Shown piece after piece: positions 1-8,455 of a stretch of DNA of 64,000 bases. The stretch is from assembly GCA_039985655.1 (NCBI GenBank), contig JBDWSF010000014.1, positions 186,001-250,000 on the forward strand, given 5' to 3'. Under the pieces are notes generated by a model. That model was not told the origin of the DNA. It worked only from the letters and a program-made list of their open reading frames with translations, and searched no databases. How positions within the stretch are numbered: position 1 is the first letter of the stretch; every line of letters starts with the position of its first letter. The stretch comes from Postechiella sp039985655. GTDB lineage: Bacteria; Bacteroidota; Bacteroidia; Flavobacteriales; Flavobacteriaceae. The translations under genes were made by a program, and so were the position numbers.

Positions 1-2
1 CG

Positions 3-2687
3 GCTTCAAGTGAATCGGCTCCAAGAAAACTAGGTTTCGATAAAGTGATTATGCAAGCTGGTGGTATTGGTTATGGTAAAATAGATCAGGCTTTAAAAGA
101 CACACCAAAAAAGGGTGACAAAATTGTTATTCTTGGTGGTGATAATTATAGAATTGGCATGGGTGGTGCTGCAGTATCGTCTGCAGATACTGGCGCTTTA
201 GATTCTGGTATCGAGCTAAACGCGGTTCAACGTTCTAATCCAGAAATGCAAAAACGTGCTGCTAATGCGGTTCGTGGTATGGTAGAGAGTGAAGAAAACT
301 TTATTGTTTCTATTCACGATCATGGTGCTGGTGGACATTTAAATTGTTTATCTGAATTAGTAGAAGATACTGGTGGTAAAATTGATTTAGATGCGTTGCC
401 TGTTGGAGACCCTACTCTATCTGCTAAAGAAATTATAGGAAACGAATCTCAAGAACGTATGGGTCTTGTGATTGCTGAAGAGCATATTGAAACGCTTAAC
501 AAAATAGCGGATCGTGAACGTTCGCCAATGTATACGGTTGGTGATGTGACTACAGACAATCGTTTTACTTTTGAGTCTAAAACTAAAGGTGATAAGCCTA
601 TGGATTTAGCTCTTGAGGATATGTTTGGGAGTTCGCCAAAAACCATTCTAACTGATAAAACGGTTAAAAGAAATTATAAAAATTCAAGATATAAAACTAA
701 GAACTTACAAATCTATTTAGAGCAAGTATTACAACTTGAGGCTGTAGCGTGTAAAGATTGGCTAACAAACAAAGTAGACCGTTGTGTTGGTGGTAAAGTT
801 GCTAAACAACAATGTGTTGGCCCTTTACAAATTCCATTAAATAATGTTGGTGTTATGGCGCTAGATTTTAATGGTAAGGAAGGTATTGCTACATCTATTG
901 GCCATTCGCCTATTTCGGGGTTAATTCATCCTGAAGCAGGAAGTAGAAACTCTATTACGGAATCTTTAACCAATCTTATTTGGGCTCCTTTAAAAGATAA
1001 TTTGGCGTCTGTGTCGTTATCGGCTAACTGGATGTGGCCTTGTAAAAACGAAGGTGAAGATGCACGTTTATATAAAGCGGTAAAAGCGATTTCGGAATTT
1101 TCGATTGATTTAGGCATTAATGTGCCTACTGGAAAAGATTCGTTATCAATGAAACAGAAATATGCAGATGGTGATGTTATTTCCCCAGGTACTGTTATTA
1201 TTTCGGCTGCTGGAAACTGTAATGAAATTTCTAAAGTTGTGGAACCTGTTTTAAAACAAAACGGAGAAAGCATCTATTATATTAATGTATCTCAAGATAC
1301 TTTTAAATTGGGAGGAAGTTCTTTTAACCAAGTGTTAAATACGATAGGTAATGAAGCGCCTGATGTTACAAATTCTGCTTTTGTAAAAAACACATTTAAT
1401 ACGATTCAAGATTTAATTAAAGCGGATAAAATTTCTGCTGGACATGATGTGGCTTCTGGTGGTTTAATTACAACTTTATTAGAATTATGTTTTGCTGATG
1501 TTAATTTAGGTGCTGATTTTGATATTTCTGCTTTAAATGAAGAAGATTCTTTAAAAGTATTATTTGCTGAAAATTCAGGGATTGTTTTTCAAGGTGATGC
1601 ATCTATTGAAGCAACGTTAACCGAAAACAATATTGAGTGCTTTAAAATAGGAACCGTAAATGATTCGGCTACGTTAACTATTAAAAATAACGAAGACAAC
1701 TTCTCTTTTGATATTACTGCACTAAGAGATGTTTGGTATAAGACGTCTTATTTATTAGATCAAAAACAAACGGCTAACGATTTAGCTACGGATAGATTTG
1801 ATAATTATAAAAATCAACCTTTACAATATACATTCCCAAAACAGTTTACTGGGAAACTAGAAGACGTCATTGCGAACGCAGTGAAGCAATCTGCTCCTAA
1901 GAAAAAGATTGCCACGTCGAAAACGCCTCGCAATGACGGTCAGCGTCCAAAGGCAGCTATTCTTCGTGAAAAGGGATCTAACTCTGAACGTGAAATGGCT
2001 AACGCGATGTATTTAGCTGGTTTTGATGTGAAAGATGTGCATATGACCGATTTAATTTCTGGTCGTGAAAACCTTGAAGATATTCAGTTTCTAGGCGCTG
2101 TAGGCGGTTTTTCTAACTCGGATGTTTTAGGATCTGCCAAAGGTTGGGCAGGTGCTATTAAATACAACGAAAAAGCTAATAAAGTGATTAAAAATTTCTT
2201 TGCTAGAGAAGATACATTATCTGTTGGTATTTGTAATGGATGTCAGCTTTGGATGGAATTGGATTTAATTAATCCAGACCATGAGGTTCACGGAAAAATG
2301 TTGCATAATGATTCAAATAAACATGAAAGCTCATTTACTTCTGTAAACATACAAGAGAACAATTCTATTATGCTTTCTACGCTTGCAGGAAGCACTTTAG
2401 GCGTTTGGATTTCTCATGGTGAAGGGAAATTTAGCTTACCTTACGGTGAAGATAAATACCAGATTGTTGCTAAATATGGTTATGAAGGGTATCCTAATAA
2501 TCCTAATGGTTCTGATTTTAACACCGCTATGCTATGTGATACAACAGGAAGACATTTAGTGACTATGCCACATATTGAGCGTTCTACGTTCCAATGGAAC
2601 TGGGCAAATTATCCAGAAGGTCGCAAAGATGAAGTATCACCTTGGTTAGAAGCTTTTGTTAACGCTAGAGTTTGGTTGGAGAAATAA
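3..2687 (+). CDS. purL: Phosphoribosylformylglycinamidine synthase, 5' end cut off by window
   Basis: Converts FGAR to FGAM with glutamine and ATP in purine synthesis (cytosol). The frame is open from base 3 (ASSESAPRKLGFDKVIMQAGG), so the gene begins outside the window; about 894 residues are visible of a protein that is usually over 1200 in the large single-chain form. Visible parts are the ATP-binding FGAM synthetase halves (DHGAGGHLNCLSELVED, GVMALDFNGKEG, SAGHDVASGGL) and a C-terminal class I glutaminase with the nucleophile in GICNGCQLW and the His/Glu pair in MPHIERS. The linker just before the glutaminase (RPKAAILREKG) carries 24 extra residues encoded exactly by a palindromic repeat at 1866-1937. 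A hairpin terminator follows the stop. Confidence 0.97.
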   Translation, partial: ASSESAPRKLGFDKVIMQAGGIGYGKIDQALKDTPKKGDKIVILGGDNYRIGMGGAAVSSADTGALDSGIELNAVQRSNPEMQKRAANAVRGMVESEENFIVSIHDHGAGGHLNCLSELVEDTGGKIDLDALPVGDPTLSAKEIIGNESQERMGLVIAEEHIETLNKIADRERSPMYTVGDVTTDNRFTFESKTKGDKPMDLALEDMFGSSPKTILTDKTVKRNYKNSRYKTKNLQIYLEQVLQLEAVACKDWLTNKVDRCVGGKVAKQQCVGPLQIPLNNVGVMALDFNGKEGIATSIGHSPISGLIHPEAGSRNSITESLTNLIWAPLKDNLASVSLSANWMWPCKNEGEDARLYKAVKAISEFSIDLGINVPTGKDSLSMKQKYADGDVISPGTVIISAAGNCNEISKVVEPVLKQNGESIYYINVSQDTFKLGGSSFNQVLNTIGNEAPDVTNSAFVKNTFNTIQDLIKADKISAGHDVASGGLITTLLELCFADVNLGADFDISALNEEDSLKVLFAENSGIVFQGDASIEATLTENNIECFKIGTVNDSATLTIKNNEDNFSFDITALRDVWYKTSYLLDQKQTANDLATDRFDNYKNQPLQYTFPKQFTGKLEDVIANAVKQSAPKKKIATSKTPRNDGQRPKAAILREKGSNSEREMANAMYLAGFDVKDVHMTDLISGRENLEDIQFLGAVGGFSNSDVLGSAKGWAGAIKYNEKANKVIKNFFAREDTLSVGICNGCQLWMELDLINPDHEVHGKMLHNDSNKHESSFTSVNIQENNSIMLSTLAGSTLGVWISHGEGKFSLPYGEDKYQIVAKYGYEGYPNNPNGSDFNTAMLCDTTGRHLVTMPHIERSTFQWNWANYPEGRKDEVSPWLEAFVNARVWLEK
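1866..1937 (+). repeat. Palindromic repeat inserted in frame in purL
   Basis: A 72-bp segment with perfect 10-bp ends GTCATTGCGA / TCGCAATGAC and inner arms GCAATCT / AGATTGC. Seventy-two bases is exactly 24 codons, starting on a codon boundary. It belongs to the same family as the intergenic copies at 32451-32557 and 60102-60196, which share the GTCATTRCGA...CGCAATGAC ends and the AATCT...AGATTG inner arms. It encodes a Lys/Ala-rich linker between the synthetase and glutaminase domains of PurL. Confidence 0.85.
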
Positions 2688-2711
2688 ATCTTACAAAATA
2701 TTCGATTTTTC

Positions 2712-2744
2712 AAAAAAAGCTTTTACCTTGGTAGAAGCTTTTTT
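2712..2744 (+). terminator. Rho-independent terminator of purL
   Basis: Stem AAGCTTTTACC / GGTAGAAGCTT (one T-G wobble) with two loop bases, A-run before and T-run after. It ends 20 bases before the chosen start of the next gene. Confidence 0.8.
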
Positions 2745-2763
2745 ATTTGAAACGAAATCTGAC

Positions 2764-4158
2764 GTGAAAAACTATATTTTAATATCCCTTTTTTTAATTC
2801 CATTTTATCTATGTGCACAAGCCGAAGATAATAAGGTAAAAACCATTTATTATAATGATAATGTACCAGCTATTGTAAGATGGTACAATTCTAAAAACAA
2901 ATTAGACAGCCTAAAAACCTATTATAAAACAGGAGAGTTAGATGAAGTTTTTTATTATAAAAACAGCCGTTACAATGGTTTATCATTTAAATTCAATAAA
3001 AAAGGAGAAAAATTAACCACGTGGGAGTTTAAAAACAATAAGCTAATTAAACGAACCGATCACAAGGTCGAATTCAATAAAAAGACAGAAGAGAAAATAA
3101 AAAAATATCATCTCGATTTAAAAGAATTAAACAAGCAACTCAAAAATGATCCAAATAGTTTAAAATTAAATTATAAACGCGCTAGAATAAGAAGTCACCT
3201 CAATAACAATGTTTTAGCAAAAAATGATTTCAAAAAAATTGAAAAACAAACCTTAATAATTCAGAAAACGAAACCAGTTCCTGAAAAATTATTAGGTGGT
3301 ATTTATGATCATCTTTCTAATATTTATGAAAAATATGAAATGGAAAATTATACCATTCATTATAAATTAAAAGCAATAAATGCATCTCCTAAAGAAAGTA
3401 GATTATTTAATAATTTAGGATCGTATTTAGTTCGTATTAAATCCTATCGATTAGGTATCGCTTTTCTTGACAAAGCAATAGCTATGGTGCCAAATCACTC
3501 GTTTGCAAATTGGGCGCTTGCGGTAGCGTATTCAGATTTAGAAGATTACAAAAAAGCGATGACTTGTGTAAATATTGCTTTTAAAAACGAAAAGAACCTC
3601 TACAAACTTGGCTCTGGAACTTCCGAAAGAGACTTAAGAACCATCAGAGGTTTTTTGTATCACAAACTAGGAGAATCAGATAAAGGCATAGCCGATTTAG
3701 AAGAAGCCTTAAATATAAATAGCAACAATTCTTTTGCATACAGAAACCTAGGCGTAATTTATTATGAACTTAGTAATTACAATAAAGCTTGTGAGTTATT
3801 AAAAAAAGCTAAAAACCTTGGTTACGAAAAAATTCATGACAGATATGATTTAAAAAAAATCTTAGAATCTTCTTGCAAATACACATTGATGACATCACGT
3901 AAAGAAGCTATTAAAACGACTGAAATCTCTAATGAGTTAAACGCTCCATATGTTTTCCCTAATCCTGCAGAAAACATAGTCTCTGTAAAAAACATTGATT
4001 TTGATAATTATTCTATTTTCAATTTCGAATCTAAATTAGTAAAAGAAGGCGTTTCAAATAATAATCAATTAGATTTCTCAAGGTTAGAACCTGGCTTGTA
4101 TATTCTTAAAATATTTAAAAAAGAAAAAGTATATACTATAAAAGTTGTAAAAAAGTAA
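2764..4158 (+). CDS. Secreted TPR protein with MORN-like repeats and T9SS sorting domain
   Basis: A 464-residue protein if the GTG at 2764 is used; this gives a clean signal peptide (MKNYILISLFLIPFYLCAQA) and places the start after the purL terminator. A longer in-frame start at 2656 would run through the terminator and was rejected. After the signal peptide come short MORN-like repeats (YYKTGELDEVFYYKNSRYNG), a charged linker, and tetratricopeptide repeats in roughly residues 165-360 (for example NNLGSYLVRIKSYRLGIAFL, AYRNLGVIYYELSNYNKACE). The last 80 residues (YVFPNPAENIVSV ... GLYILKIFKKEKVYTIKVVKK) form a type A sorting domain for export by the type IX system, so the protein is probably on the cell surface or released. 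The substrate or partner is unknown. Confidence 0.8.
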   Translation: MKNYILISLFLIPFYLCAQAEDNKVKTIYYNDNVPAIVRWYNSKNKLDSLKTYYKTGELDEVFYYKNSRYNGLSFKFNKKGEKLTTWEFKNNKLIKRTDHKVEFNKKTEEKIKKYHLDLKELNKQLKNDPNSLKLNYKRARIRSHLNNNVLAKNDFKKIEKQTLIIQKTKPVPEKLLGGIYDHLSNIYEKYEMENYTIHYKLKAINASPKESRLFNNLGSYLVRIKSYRLGIAFLDKAIAMVPNHSFANWALAVAYSDLEDYKKAMTCVNIAFKNEKNLYKLGSGTSERDLRTIRGFLYHKLGESDKGIADLEEALNINSNNSFAYRNLGVIYYELSNYNKACELLKKAKNLGYEKIHDRYDLKKILESSCKYTLMTSRKEAIKTTEISNELNAPYVFPNPAENIVSVKNIDFDNYSIFNFESKLVKEGVSNNNQLDFSRLEPGLYILKIFKKEKVYTIKVVKK

Positions 4159-4269
4159 TTTTGTTGAATTAACAAAAAATGTGAGTATTTCATAAACATA
4201 AATCGTTTTTTTTTCGTATTATTTACAAATATTATTTAACTCCATACTTTAAAACACTATTAATAGCAA

Positions 4270-6039
4270 ATGACAGAAGTTACAAGAATTTTCGATTTTC
4301 CATATTATATGCGTGAAACATATAATCTAAAAAAAGCTTTCACAACTAAATATGATGGGGAATGGAAATCTATTTCATCGCAAGAATATATAGATCAAGC
4401 CAATGCTATAAGTAGAGGTTTATTAAAACTCGGAGTAAAACCAAACGATAAAATTGCGGTAATTTCTAGCACGAATAGAACAGAATGGAATATTATAGAT
4501 ATTGGTGTTTTACAAACTGGAGCGCAAAACGTTCCTATTTATCCAACTATATGTGCCGAAGACTATGAATATATTTTAAATCATTCTGAATCGGTTTATT
4601 GCTTTGTTTCTGATATTGAGGTATTAGAAAAGCTAAATACCATTAAAGGAAACACAAAATTAAAAAACGTTTATACTTTTGATGACATCTCTAATGAAAA
4701 TAGTTGGAAAGATATACTAGCGTTAGGAGAAGACCCTTCAAATCAAAACGACGTTGAAGGCAGAAAAAATAACGTGACACCCAACGATCTAGCTACGTTA
4801 ATTTACACATCTGGAACTACTGGAAAGCCTAAAGGCGTTATGATATCTCACAATAATTTAGTGTCGAATGTACTTAGTAGTGAACAAAGAGTTCCTTTTA
4901 AGTATGGAGAATCTAAATCACTAAGCTTCCTTCCTGTATGTCATGTTTTTGAACGGATGATCCTTTATCTATATCAATATTGTGGTGTAGAAGTTTATTT
5001 CGCTGAATCTATCGAAAAAATGAGTGATAACTTAAAAGAAATAAAACCTACTGTTATGACTGCGGTTCCTAGACTTTACGAAAAAGTTTTTGATAAGATT
5101 GTAGCAAAAGGAGCCGATTTAAGTGGTATAAAAAAATCGCTATTCTTTTGGGCTGTAAATTTAGGTTTAAGATTCGAACCCTATGAGCAAAACGGGTGGT
5201 GGTACGAACTTCAATTAAAATTAGCCAGAAAATTAATTTTCAGCAAATGGCAAGAAGGTTTAGGAGGTAATTTAAATTTAATGGTTTCTGGAAGTGCCGC
5301 TTTACAACCAAGGCTAACTCGTGTTTTTGCTGCAGCAGGCTTACCTATTATGGAAGGTTATGGCTTAACAGAAACATCTCCCGTAGTCTCCGTAAACGAC
5401 CTTAGAGATGGTGGTTTTAGAGTTGGTACTGTGGGGAAAATTATAGATAATGTAGAAGTTAAAATTGCTGAGGACGGCGAAATACTAGTCAAAGGTCCCA
5501 ATGTTATGCTTGGTTACTTTAAAGATCCAGAAAAAACAAAAGAAGTCATGACAGGCGATTATTTCCATACAGGAGATATTGGGGAGGTTTGTAAAGAAGG
5601 TTTTCTTAAAATTACAGATCGTAAAAAAGAAATGTTTAAAACTTCGGGTGGTAAATATGTTGCACCTGCACTTATTGAAAATCAATTAAAACAATCTCGA
5701 TTTATAGAACAAATTATGGTTATTGGTGAAGGCGAAAAAATGCCTGCAGCGCTAATACAAGTTAATTTTGAATTTGTAAAAGAATGGGCTAAACGCCATC
5801 AAATTGAATGCACTTCATTACCAGAAATCATTAAAAACGAGACATTAATAGAGCGTATTCAAGAAGAAGTAACGCAATGCAATGCTAACTTTGGTAAATG
5901 GGAGCAAATAAAAAGATTTGAACTCACATCTGACATTTGGTCTATAGATGCAGGTCACCTTACTCCTACCATGAAAATGAAAAGAAAAATTATAAAAGAA
6001 AAATATTTCGATCTTATCGAAAAAATTTATAGACCTTAA
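4270..6039 (+). CDS. fadD: Long-chain fatty acid--CoA ligase
   Basis: AMP-forming acyl-CoA synthetase of 589 residues that activates long-chain fatty acids for beta-oxidation. The phosphate-binding signature LIYTSGTTGKPKGVMISH lies near residues 177-195; the adenylation motif EGYGLTETSPVVSVN and the hinge region YFHTGDIGEVCKEGFLKITDRKKEMFKTSGGKYVAP are intact. Length and motif order match the eukaryote-like FadD15/FAA-type synthetases common in Bacteroidota. It stands alone, 2 kb ahead of the marR-fadN-fadA-acyl-CoA dehydrogenase run, on the same strand, which fits a shared pathway but not one transcript. Confidence 0.93.
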   Translation: MTEVTRIFDFPYYMRETYNLKKAFTTKYDGEWKSISSQEYIDQANAISRGLLKLGVKPNDKIAVISSTNRTEWNIIDIGVLQTGAQNVPIYPTICAEDYEYILNHSESVYCFVSDIEVLEKLNTIKGNTKLKNVYTFDDISNENSWKDILALGEDPSNQNDVEGRKNNVTPNDLATLIYTSGTTGKPKGVMISHNNLVSNVLSSEQRVPFKYGESKSLSFLPVCHVFERMILYLYQYCGVEVYFAESIEKMSDNLKEIKPTVMTAVPRLYEKVFDKIVAKGADLSGIKKSLFFWAVNLGLRFEPYEQNGWWYELQLKLARKLIFSKWQEGLGGNLNLMVSGSAALQPRLTRVFAAAGLPIMEGYGLTETSPVVSVNDLRDGGFRVGTVGKIIDNVEVKIAEDGEILVKGPNVMLGYFKDPEKTKEVMTGDYFHTGDIGEVCKEGFLKITDRKKEMFKTSGGKYVAPALIENQLKQSRFIEQIMVIGEGEKMPAALIQVNFEFVKEWAKRHQIECTSLPEIIKNETLIERIQEEVTQCNANFGKWEQIKRFELTSDIWSIDAGHLTPTMKMKRKIIKEKYFDLIEKIYRP

Positions 6040-6195
6040 TTTAACTAAGTTTTAAATTTTAGAATAGTTTTCTAGTAGAAAGCTTCATGAAAAACGTTTT
6101 TAAACCCTTTTTCATTCTTTTTTAGAGCACACATTTTTTTTTGAATACCCCATGACGCATAGTTTTGTACTATCATTAATCTAAAAACTTTTAAA

Positions 6196-6645
6196 ATGAA
6201 AAACAAAACAACCTTCATTAAATCATTAACTTTATTTATTCTATTATTCACTTTTACATTATCAAGCTATAGTCAATCGTCAAGTAACTTTGAATTACAC
6301 AGAGAAATTAGTATGACTGAGCCAGATTCTGAAATTAGAAATATTAATCTAAGTATTGAAAAAAACACTTCTAATATACATTTAGAAATTTTTTCTGAAA
6401 TTAAATATGGTAGTCTAACAATTAAAATATTAAACCCTAAAAATGAAATTGTTGGAGAGTTTTCAATAGAAAGTATCCATGCAAATTCAAAAAACAAAAA
6501 CAGTAATAACATTAAAGAAATCGTTTCAGGAAAAATTCAAAAGGTATTTAATAATCCAACAATAGGGAAATGGCTTATAGAAATAGATTCAGACGGTGTT
6601 GTTGGCAATGTAAAACTTCACTCTATTATTATTTCAAACAATTAA
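6196..6645 (+). CDS. Small secreted protein of unknown function
   Basis: A 149-residue protein with a signal peptide (residues 1-26, ending SSYSQ) and a beta-rich mature part (LSIEKNTSNIHLEIFSEIKYGSLTIKILNPKNEIVGEFSIES). No known domain is recognised. A TAGTTTTG element at 6160-6167 fits the -7 consensus TAnnTTTG about 28 bases ahead of the ATG. The next gene, a membrane-bound LuxR-type regulator, starts 10 bases after the stop, so the two are probably co-transcribed; the small protein could be a periplasmic partner of that regulator, but this is only inferred from position. Confidence 0.65.
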   Translation: MKNKTTFIKSLTLFILLFTFTLSSYSQSSSNFELHREISMTEPDSEIRNINLSIEKNTSNIHLEIFSEIKYGSLTIKILNPKNEIVGEFSIESIHANSKNKNSNNIKEIVSGKIQKVFNNPTIGKWLIEIDSDGVVGNVKLHSIIISNN

Positions 6646-6655
6646 TAAAAGTAAA

Positions 6656-7684
6656 TTGATCATCCTTCACTATTATAAAAACATATCATTCAGGCTTTTT
6701 TTTCTTTTATCTTTTTTGAGTATAACCATTAATGGTTATACTCAAAATGATTCGACAAATACACATGGTGTAATTACTGGTTCTATTATATTAGATAGTA
6801 CTTGGAGTCCTAAAGTTTATTTATCTTATATACCATCATTTAGTAAAATGCATACCATGTCTAAAAGTATGATAATTGCTGAAACAAATATTGGTGGTTC
6901 AGGTCATTTCAAATTCGATACAGATTACCTACCTAAAGAAGATAATTTGTATCGAATTCATATATCTAAAAAAAAATCTTCTCCAGCTTCATTAATAATT
7001 GGAGGCAATGATGAGAATCATTTTTTTATTATTGCTAATAGCAAATCTACTATCAAAATTATAAATAAGAACAATAAAATTAATTCTGTTTTAGTTGATA
7101 GTGACCCTCAAAACAAAATCATTAGAAACATTGATAATATTGTTAAATATATAGATAGCACAAACTTTAATGAGTCCCGAGTAAAAAGTGAATTTGTTGC
7201 TACTGCATTTAACGAACAACTTAGAAAAATTGCGGATACTTGTTCACACCCTTTAGCGTCATTATATGCTTTACATAAAAGTAAGTTTGAAATGGATATT
7301 TCTAATAATATTGACTTTTACAATACCTTTTCTAATAAATGGAAAAACGAAAACACATCATATTTTAAAGATTTTAGAGCAAAAATACCTCCTAAAAGAA
7401 AAATAAATAATAATTTAATTACGACATTAATACTTTGCATAACCTCTTTTTTATTAGGTTTTTTATTAAACTCTTTTTTTAAAATAAAAAGAAATAGAAA
7501 GACAAGGTTACTAAAAACACTAAGTGTTCAAGAGAGAAAAATTTTCAAACTAATTCAACAAGGAGAATCTAACAAAGAGATTTCTGAAGAATATAATATA
7601 GGTTTGAGCACAGTAAAAACTCATGTAAGTAGTATATACTCAAAACTTAAAATTAAATCTAGAAAGGAAGCTATGAATCTTTAG
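6656..7684 (+). CDS. Membrane-bound LuxR-type transcription regulator
   Basis: A 342-residue protein from a TTG start 10 bases after the previous stop. Order: signal peptide (about residues 1-30, ending NGYTQ), a periplasmic segment of about 220 residues with no recognised fold, one membrane helix (LITTLILCITSFLLGFLLNS, about 254-273) and a short cytoplasmic tail with a GerE/LuxR helix-turn-helix (LSVQERKIFKLIQQGESNKE and STVKTHVSSIYSKLKIKS). No receiver domain, so it looks like a one-component regulator that senses outside the membrane and binds DNA inside. The signal-peptide codons contain a 34-bp perfect palindrome (6714-6747). Target genes cannot be told from the sequence. Confidence 0.75.
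   Translation: MIILHYYKNISFRLFFLLSFLSITINGYTQNDSTNTHGVITGSIILDSTWSPKVYLSYIPSFSKMHTMSKSMIIAETNIGGSGHFKFDTDYLPKEDNLYRIHISKKKSSPASLIIGGNDENHFFIIANSKSTIKIINKNNKINSVLVDSDPQNKIIRNIDNIVKYIDSTNFNESRVKSEFVATAFNEQLRKIADTCSHPLASLYALHKSKFEMDISNNIDFYNTFSNKWKNENTSYFKDFRAKIPPKRKINNNLITTLILCITSFLLGFLLNSFFKIKRNRKTRLLKTLSVQERKIFKLIQQGESNKEISEEYNIGLSTVKTHVSSIYSKLKIKSRKEAMNL
6714..6747. repeat. 34-bp perfect palindrome inside the LuxR-type gene
   Basis: Two 17-base arms without a spacer, centred between 6730 and 6731 (core AACCATTAATGGTT, outer TTTTGAGT / ACTCAAAA). It lies in the codons for the end of the signal peptide. With the flanking T and A runs it would also fold as a terminator-like hairpin in the mRNA. 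Confidence 0.9.
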
Positions 7685-7998
7685 AATATAGATCGCATCT
7701 TTAGTTTTAAATAACAACTTAGAAAACATTAAGTTTCTTGTATTGTAAGAGACAAAAAGTACTTACCACTATTCAGAGATAAGACATATTTTTCTTAATA
7801 CATACGAACATACAACAACCATCAATAAATTAATTATTATTCTCTTTCTTAGTAAATTTAAAATAGAATAAAGTCAATAGAATCAAGTTTATAAAGCTTA
7901 CCATATACACGTAATCTAATCTTTCTTATAAATTGTTTACTATTTACTATGCACGCATAATATATTTTTTATATATTTGAGGAACCAACCCTCTCAAC
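7685..7998 (+). promoter_or_regulatory. Intergenic region with marR promoter element
   Basis: About 310 AT-rich bases without a coding frame or clear hairpin. TATATTTG at 7972-7979 matches the Bacteroidota -7 consensus TAnnTTTG and lies 20 bases ahead of the marR ATG, so the marR-fad transcript would have a very short leader. No good TTTG element is seen 19 bases further upstream. Nothing else is recognised here. Confidence 0.5.
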
Positions 7999-8439
7999 AT
8001 GAAAGATAAAACAATTGATTACGTTTTAAGAACCACTTGGCTAACCGTAAACAAAATGTATAACGAAGAAGCTTCAAAATTCGACAGCACAATGGCTACG
8101 GGGTTTACTCTATTAAGTATAGACCCCGAAAAAGGCACACCATCTACGGCATTAGGTCCTAAAATGGGCATGGAAGCTACAAGTTTGTCAAGGATTTTAA
8201 AAACCATGGAAAAGAAGAATTTAATAGAAAGGCGTCCAAATCCTCAAGATGGTCGAGGCGTATTAATTCATCTTACGGACTTTGGTAAAGAAAAAAGAGA
8301 TTATTCTAAAGAGAAAGTATTAACATTTAACGAAGCCATTAGAGAAAATATTTCTGAAGAACAATTAAATAACTTCTACGACGTAGCCGAATTAATTAAT
8401 AATATGGTTATCAATAAAAAAATATTTAATCAAAAGTAA
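7999..8439 (+). CDS. MarR-family transcription regulator
   Basis: A 146-residue winged-helix protein: GPKMGMEATSLSRILKTMEKKNLIERRPNPQDGRGVLIHLTDFGKE holds the recognition helix and wing (roughly residues 54-98). It starts the fatty-acid degradation run and ends 16 bases before fadN. MarR proteins usually repress their own operon and release DNA on binding a small ligand; here the likely ligand class is acyl-CoA or fatty acid, by position only. Confidence 0.85.
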   Translation: MKDKTIDYVLRTTWLTVNKMYNEEASKFDSTMATGFTLLSIDPEKGTPSTALGPKMGMEATSLSRILKTMEKKNLIERRPNPQDGRGVLIHLTDFGKEKRDYSKEKVLTFNEAIRENISEEQLNNFYDVAELINNMVINKKIFNQK

Positions 8440-8455
8440 TTTTAGTGAAATCATT

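Noticed and set aside
2656..2763. Earlier in-frame start for the TPR protein
   Set aside because: It would overlap the end of purL and its terminator and bury the signal peptide; GTG 2764 gives a clean signal peptide.
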